From assembly GCA_959599615.1 (NCBI GenBank), contig CAUGKA010000010.1, forward strand, positions 1-24,041: a DNA stretch of 24,041 nt, in the 5' to 3' direction. Of this stretch, positions 22,881-24,041 are shown one piece after another. The notes under the pieces are model-generated. The model saw nothing but the letters and a program-made list of their open reading frames with translations. It had not been told where the DNA came from and made no database searches. The DNA is from an uncultured Collinsella sp. (GTDB lineage Bacteria > Actinomycetota > Coriobacteriia > Coriobacteriales > Coriobacteriaceae). How positions within the stretch are numbered: the first letter of the stretch is position 1; each line of letters opens with the position of its first letter. A program made the translations under genes and the position numbers.

Positions 22881-23405
22881 CTAGTCATGGTATTCGCCGC
22901 GGTCCCACTTCTCGAGGAACTCGTCAAAGAAGTGCGGGTCAGCCTGAGCCTCGGCGTCGGCCTTATTGCAGGCATCGATCTTGGCGATCAGGGCATCATG
23001 CTCGGGGGTCTTCTCGTAGGGCTCCTCCAGGAAGGCAAGCATGATATCGGCCATCAGGAACTCGCCGGTGATCTTGCCGCCAAAGCCCACGATGTTGGCG
23101 TTGAGCTCGCGACGGGCATACAGGGCAGAGGTCATGTCGCGAACCAGGGCGCAGCGGGCGCCGGGAACCTTGTTGACGGCGTTGGTGATGCCGATGCCGG
23201 TGCCGCACAGGGCCACGCCAAAGTCGGCCTTGCCGCTGGCAACAGCCTCGCCCACGGCCTTACCGTAGATGGGATAGTGCGTACGGGTGTGGCTGTAGGT
23301 GCCGCAGTCGAGCACCTTGTAGCCAGCCTGCTCCAGGCGGTCGGCCAGATAGATCTTCTCGTCCGTAACGATATGGTCGCAACCGATTGCGATGGTCTTC
23401 TTCAT
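22881..23405 (-). CDS. lacB: Galactose-6-phosphate isomerase subunit LacB
   Basis: One of two subunits of the enzyme that isomerises galactose 6-phosphate to tagatose 6-phosphate. At 174 aa it is close to the usual 171. The sequence follows streptococcal LacB closely: IGCDHIVTDEK, HTRTHYPI, the CGTGIG loop with Cys67, ALVRDMTSALYA, FGGKITGEFLM and the C-terminal EFLEKWDRGEYHD. It belongs to the RpiB/LacAB fold, but these blocks are specific to LacB. AAAGGA lies 8 nt before the ATG. It follows lacA by 63 bp. Confidence 0.97.
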   Translation of the reverse strand: MKKTIAIGCDHIVTDEKIYLADRLEQAGYKVLDCGTYSHTRTHYPIYGKAVGEAVASGKADFGVALCGTGIGITNAVNKVPGARCALVRDMTSALYARRELNANIVGFGGKITGEFLMADIMLAFLEEPYEKTPEHDALIAKIDACNKADAEAQADPHFFDEFLEKWDRGEYHD

Positions 23406-23468
23406 CAGAACGTCCTTTCGTCTGAATTCACAAGTTGAGGTAGAAGTTCGAGTTCTCGGTGGCTCTCG

Positions 23469-23897
23469 TTAGGCCATCTTGTTGAGCATGTCGACACGGA
23501 TCTGGTGACGGCCGCCGGCGTACTGGGCGCGCAGGAACTCGCGGGCGATCTTCTTGGCGACCTCGGTGCCCACAACGCCCGGGCCCATGGTGACCATGCG
23601 CGAGCCGTTGTGCTCACGGGTCATGTAGGCGGAACGCTCGTCGGAAATGTTGGCGACGACCATGCCCTTGATCTTGACGGCGGCCATATAGGAGCCGACG
23701 CCGTACTTATCGAATGCGAAGCCCTGGGAATCCTTGTGCTCCAGCAGATCCTTGGCAACGGCGGTCGCGGAATCGACAAAGTCCGCGGCAGGGGTCTCGG
23801 AATAGTCGACGACCTCGTGACCGTCGGCGATGAGCATCTCCTTGATGGACTCCTTCATCGACATACCGTCGGCATCGGAAGCGATTACAACCCTCAT
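23469..23897 (-). CDS. lacA: Galactose-6-phosphate isomerase subunit LacA
   Basis: Second subunit of galactose-6-phosphate isomerase, 142 aa, as usual for LacA. Diagnostic blocks are DFVDSATAVAKD, YGVGSYMAAVKIKGM, ISDERSAYMTREHNGSRM and the C-terminal GGRHQIRVDMLNKM. LacA lacks the CGTG active-site loop that LacB supplies, and the two act as a heteromultimer. The start is fixed by AAGGAGG 5 nt upstream. It is the first gene of the minus-strand lac operon. Its promoter and operator region is at the right edge of the window. A PTS transporter that would supply galactose 6-phosphate is not visible here. Confidence 0.97.
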   Translation of the reverse strand: MRVVIASDADGMSMKESIKEMLIADGHEVVDYSETPAADFVDSATAVAKDLLEHKDSQGFAFDKYGVGSYMAAVKIKGMVVANISDERSAYMTREHNGSRMVTMGPGVVGTEVAKKIAREFLRAQYAGGRHQIRVDMLNKMA

Positions 23898-23991
23898 GAC
23901 ATCCTCCTTGAGAGATACGCAGGTGCGTAGTTTCTGTTTGGAAGTGTTGAATCGCGCTCAGGTCCGGGCATCTGAATGTGCGGTTCTTCAC

Positions 23992-24031
23992 TGTTCATGT
24001 TTATTTGAACACATTCGAACATCGGGTGCAA
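23992..24031 (-). promoter_or_regulatory. lacA promoter with DeoR/LacR-type operator
   Basis: On the minus strand TTGCAC (complement of 24026-24031) and TCAAAT (complement of 24003-24008) are 17 bp apart. The inverted repeat TGTTCA (23992-23997)/TGAACA (24006-24011) overlaps the -10. TGTTCGAA (complement of 24014-24021) lies in the spacer and also occurs upstream of deoR. The arrangement fits repression by a DeoR-family protein. Confidence 0.45.
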
Positions 24032-24041
24032 CCATTATTTG

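Noticed and set aside
23469..23897. Ribose-5-phosphate isomerase B as identity for the lacA/lacB pair
   Set aside because: The fold is shared, but there are two adjacent paralogues with LacA- and LacB-specific C-terminal sequences, next to a tagatose-6-phosphate kinase.

Overview
The window looks like a chromosome segment of an anaerobic gut actinobacterium of the class Coriobacteriia, most likely Collinsella. This is inferred from GC-rich coding with GC-rich third positions, strong AGGAGG-type ribosome binding sites on nearly every gene, the gene families present and the style of the palindromic intergenic repeats. It was not tested by any search. There are 19 well supported or likely protein genes and one doubtful leader ORF. 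I saw no tRNA, rRNA, CRISPR array, transposase or prophage gene.

Region 1 (about 130-8011) is an agmatine module. On the minus strand lie putrescine carbamoyltransferase (ptcA), an agmatine/putrescine antiporter (aguD), agmatine deiminase (aguA), and then a paralogous APC permease behind its own leader. A membrane-bound LuxR-type regulator is divergent from ptcA. The pathway imports agmatine, releases ammonia and carbamoyl-putrescine, phosphorolyses that to putrescine and carbamoyl phosphate, and exports putrescine. Carbamate kinase, which would make ATP from the carbamoyl phosphate, is not in the window. The gap between aguA and the second permease (1928-2526) holds a run of nested hairpins, two terminators, a long palindrome and an attenuator-like hairpin.

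Region 2 (8000-13063) has a BceAB-type ABC transporter on the minus strand. Divergent from it is a two-domain protein with a NudG-like NUDIX hydrolase at the N-terminus and a Vsr mismatch endonuclease at the C-terminus. It is followed by about 700 bp of mostly noncoding DNA ending in a 29-bp perfect inverted repeat wrapped around a terminator.

Region 3 (13097-24041) is largely galactose metabolism. It carries a GatY/KbaY-like class II aldolase, a DeoR regulator, a flavodiiron protein, a LacI regulator divergent from galK-galT (Leloir pathway), and the minus-strand operon lacA-lacB-lacX-like-lacC (tagatose-6-phosphate pathway). Together these give two routes from galactose to glycolysis. The class II aldolase probably takes the place of the usual class I LacD. 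LacI-type operators lie between lacI and galK. A TGTTCGAA motif is shared by the upstream regions of deoR and lacA.

Many intergenic regions carry a long inverted repeat with arms of roughly 15-29 bp (2155-2223, 8065-8185, 12939-13063, 20744-20795, 20805-20868). One hairpin is present as two identical copies 15 kb apart. Together with the NUDIX-Vsr fusion and the structured RNA region at 2281-2514, these are the least ordinary parts of the window.
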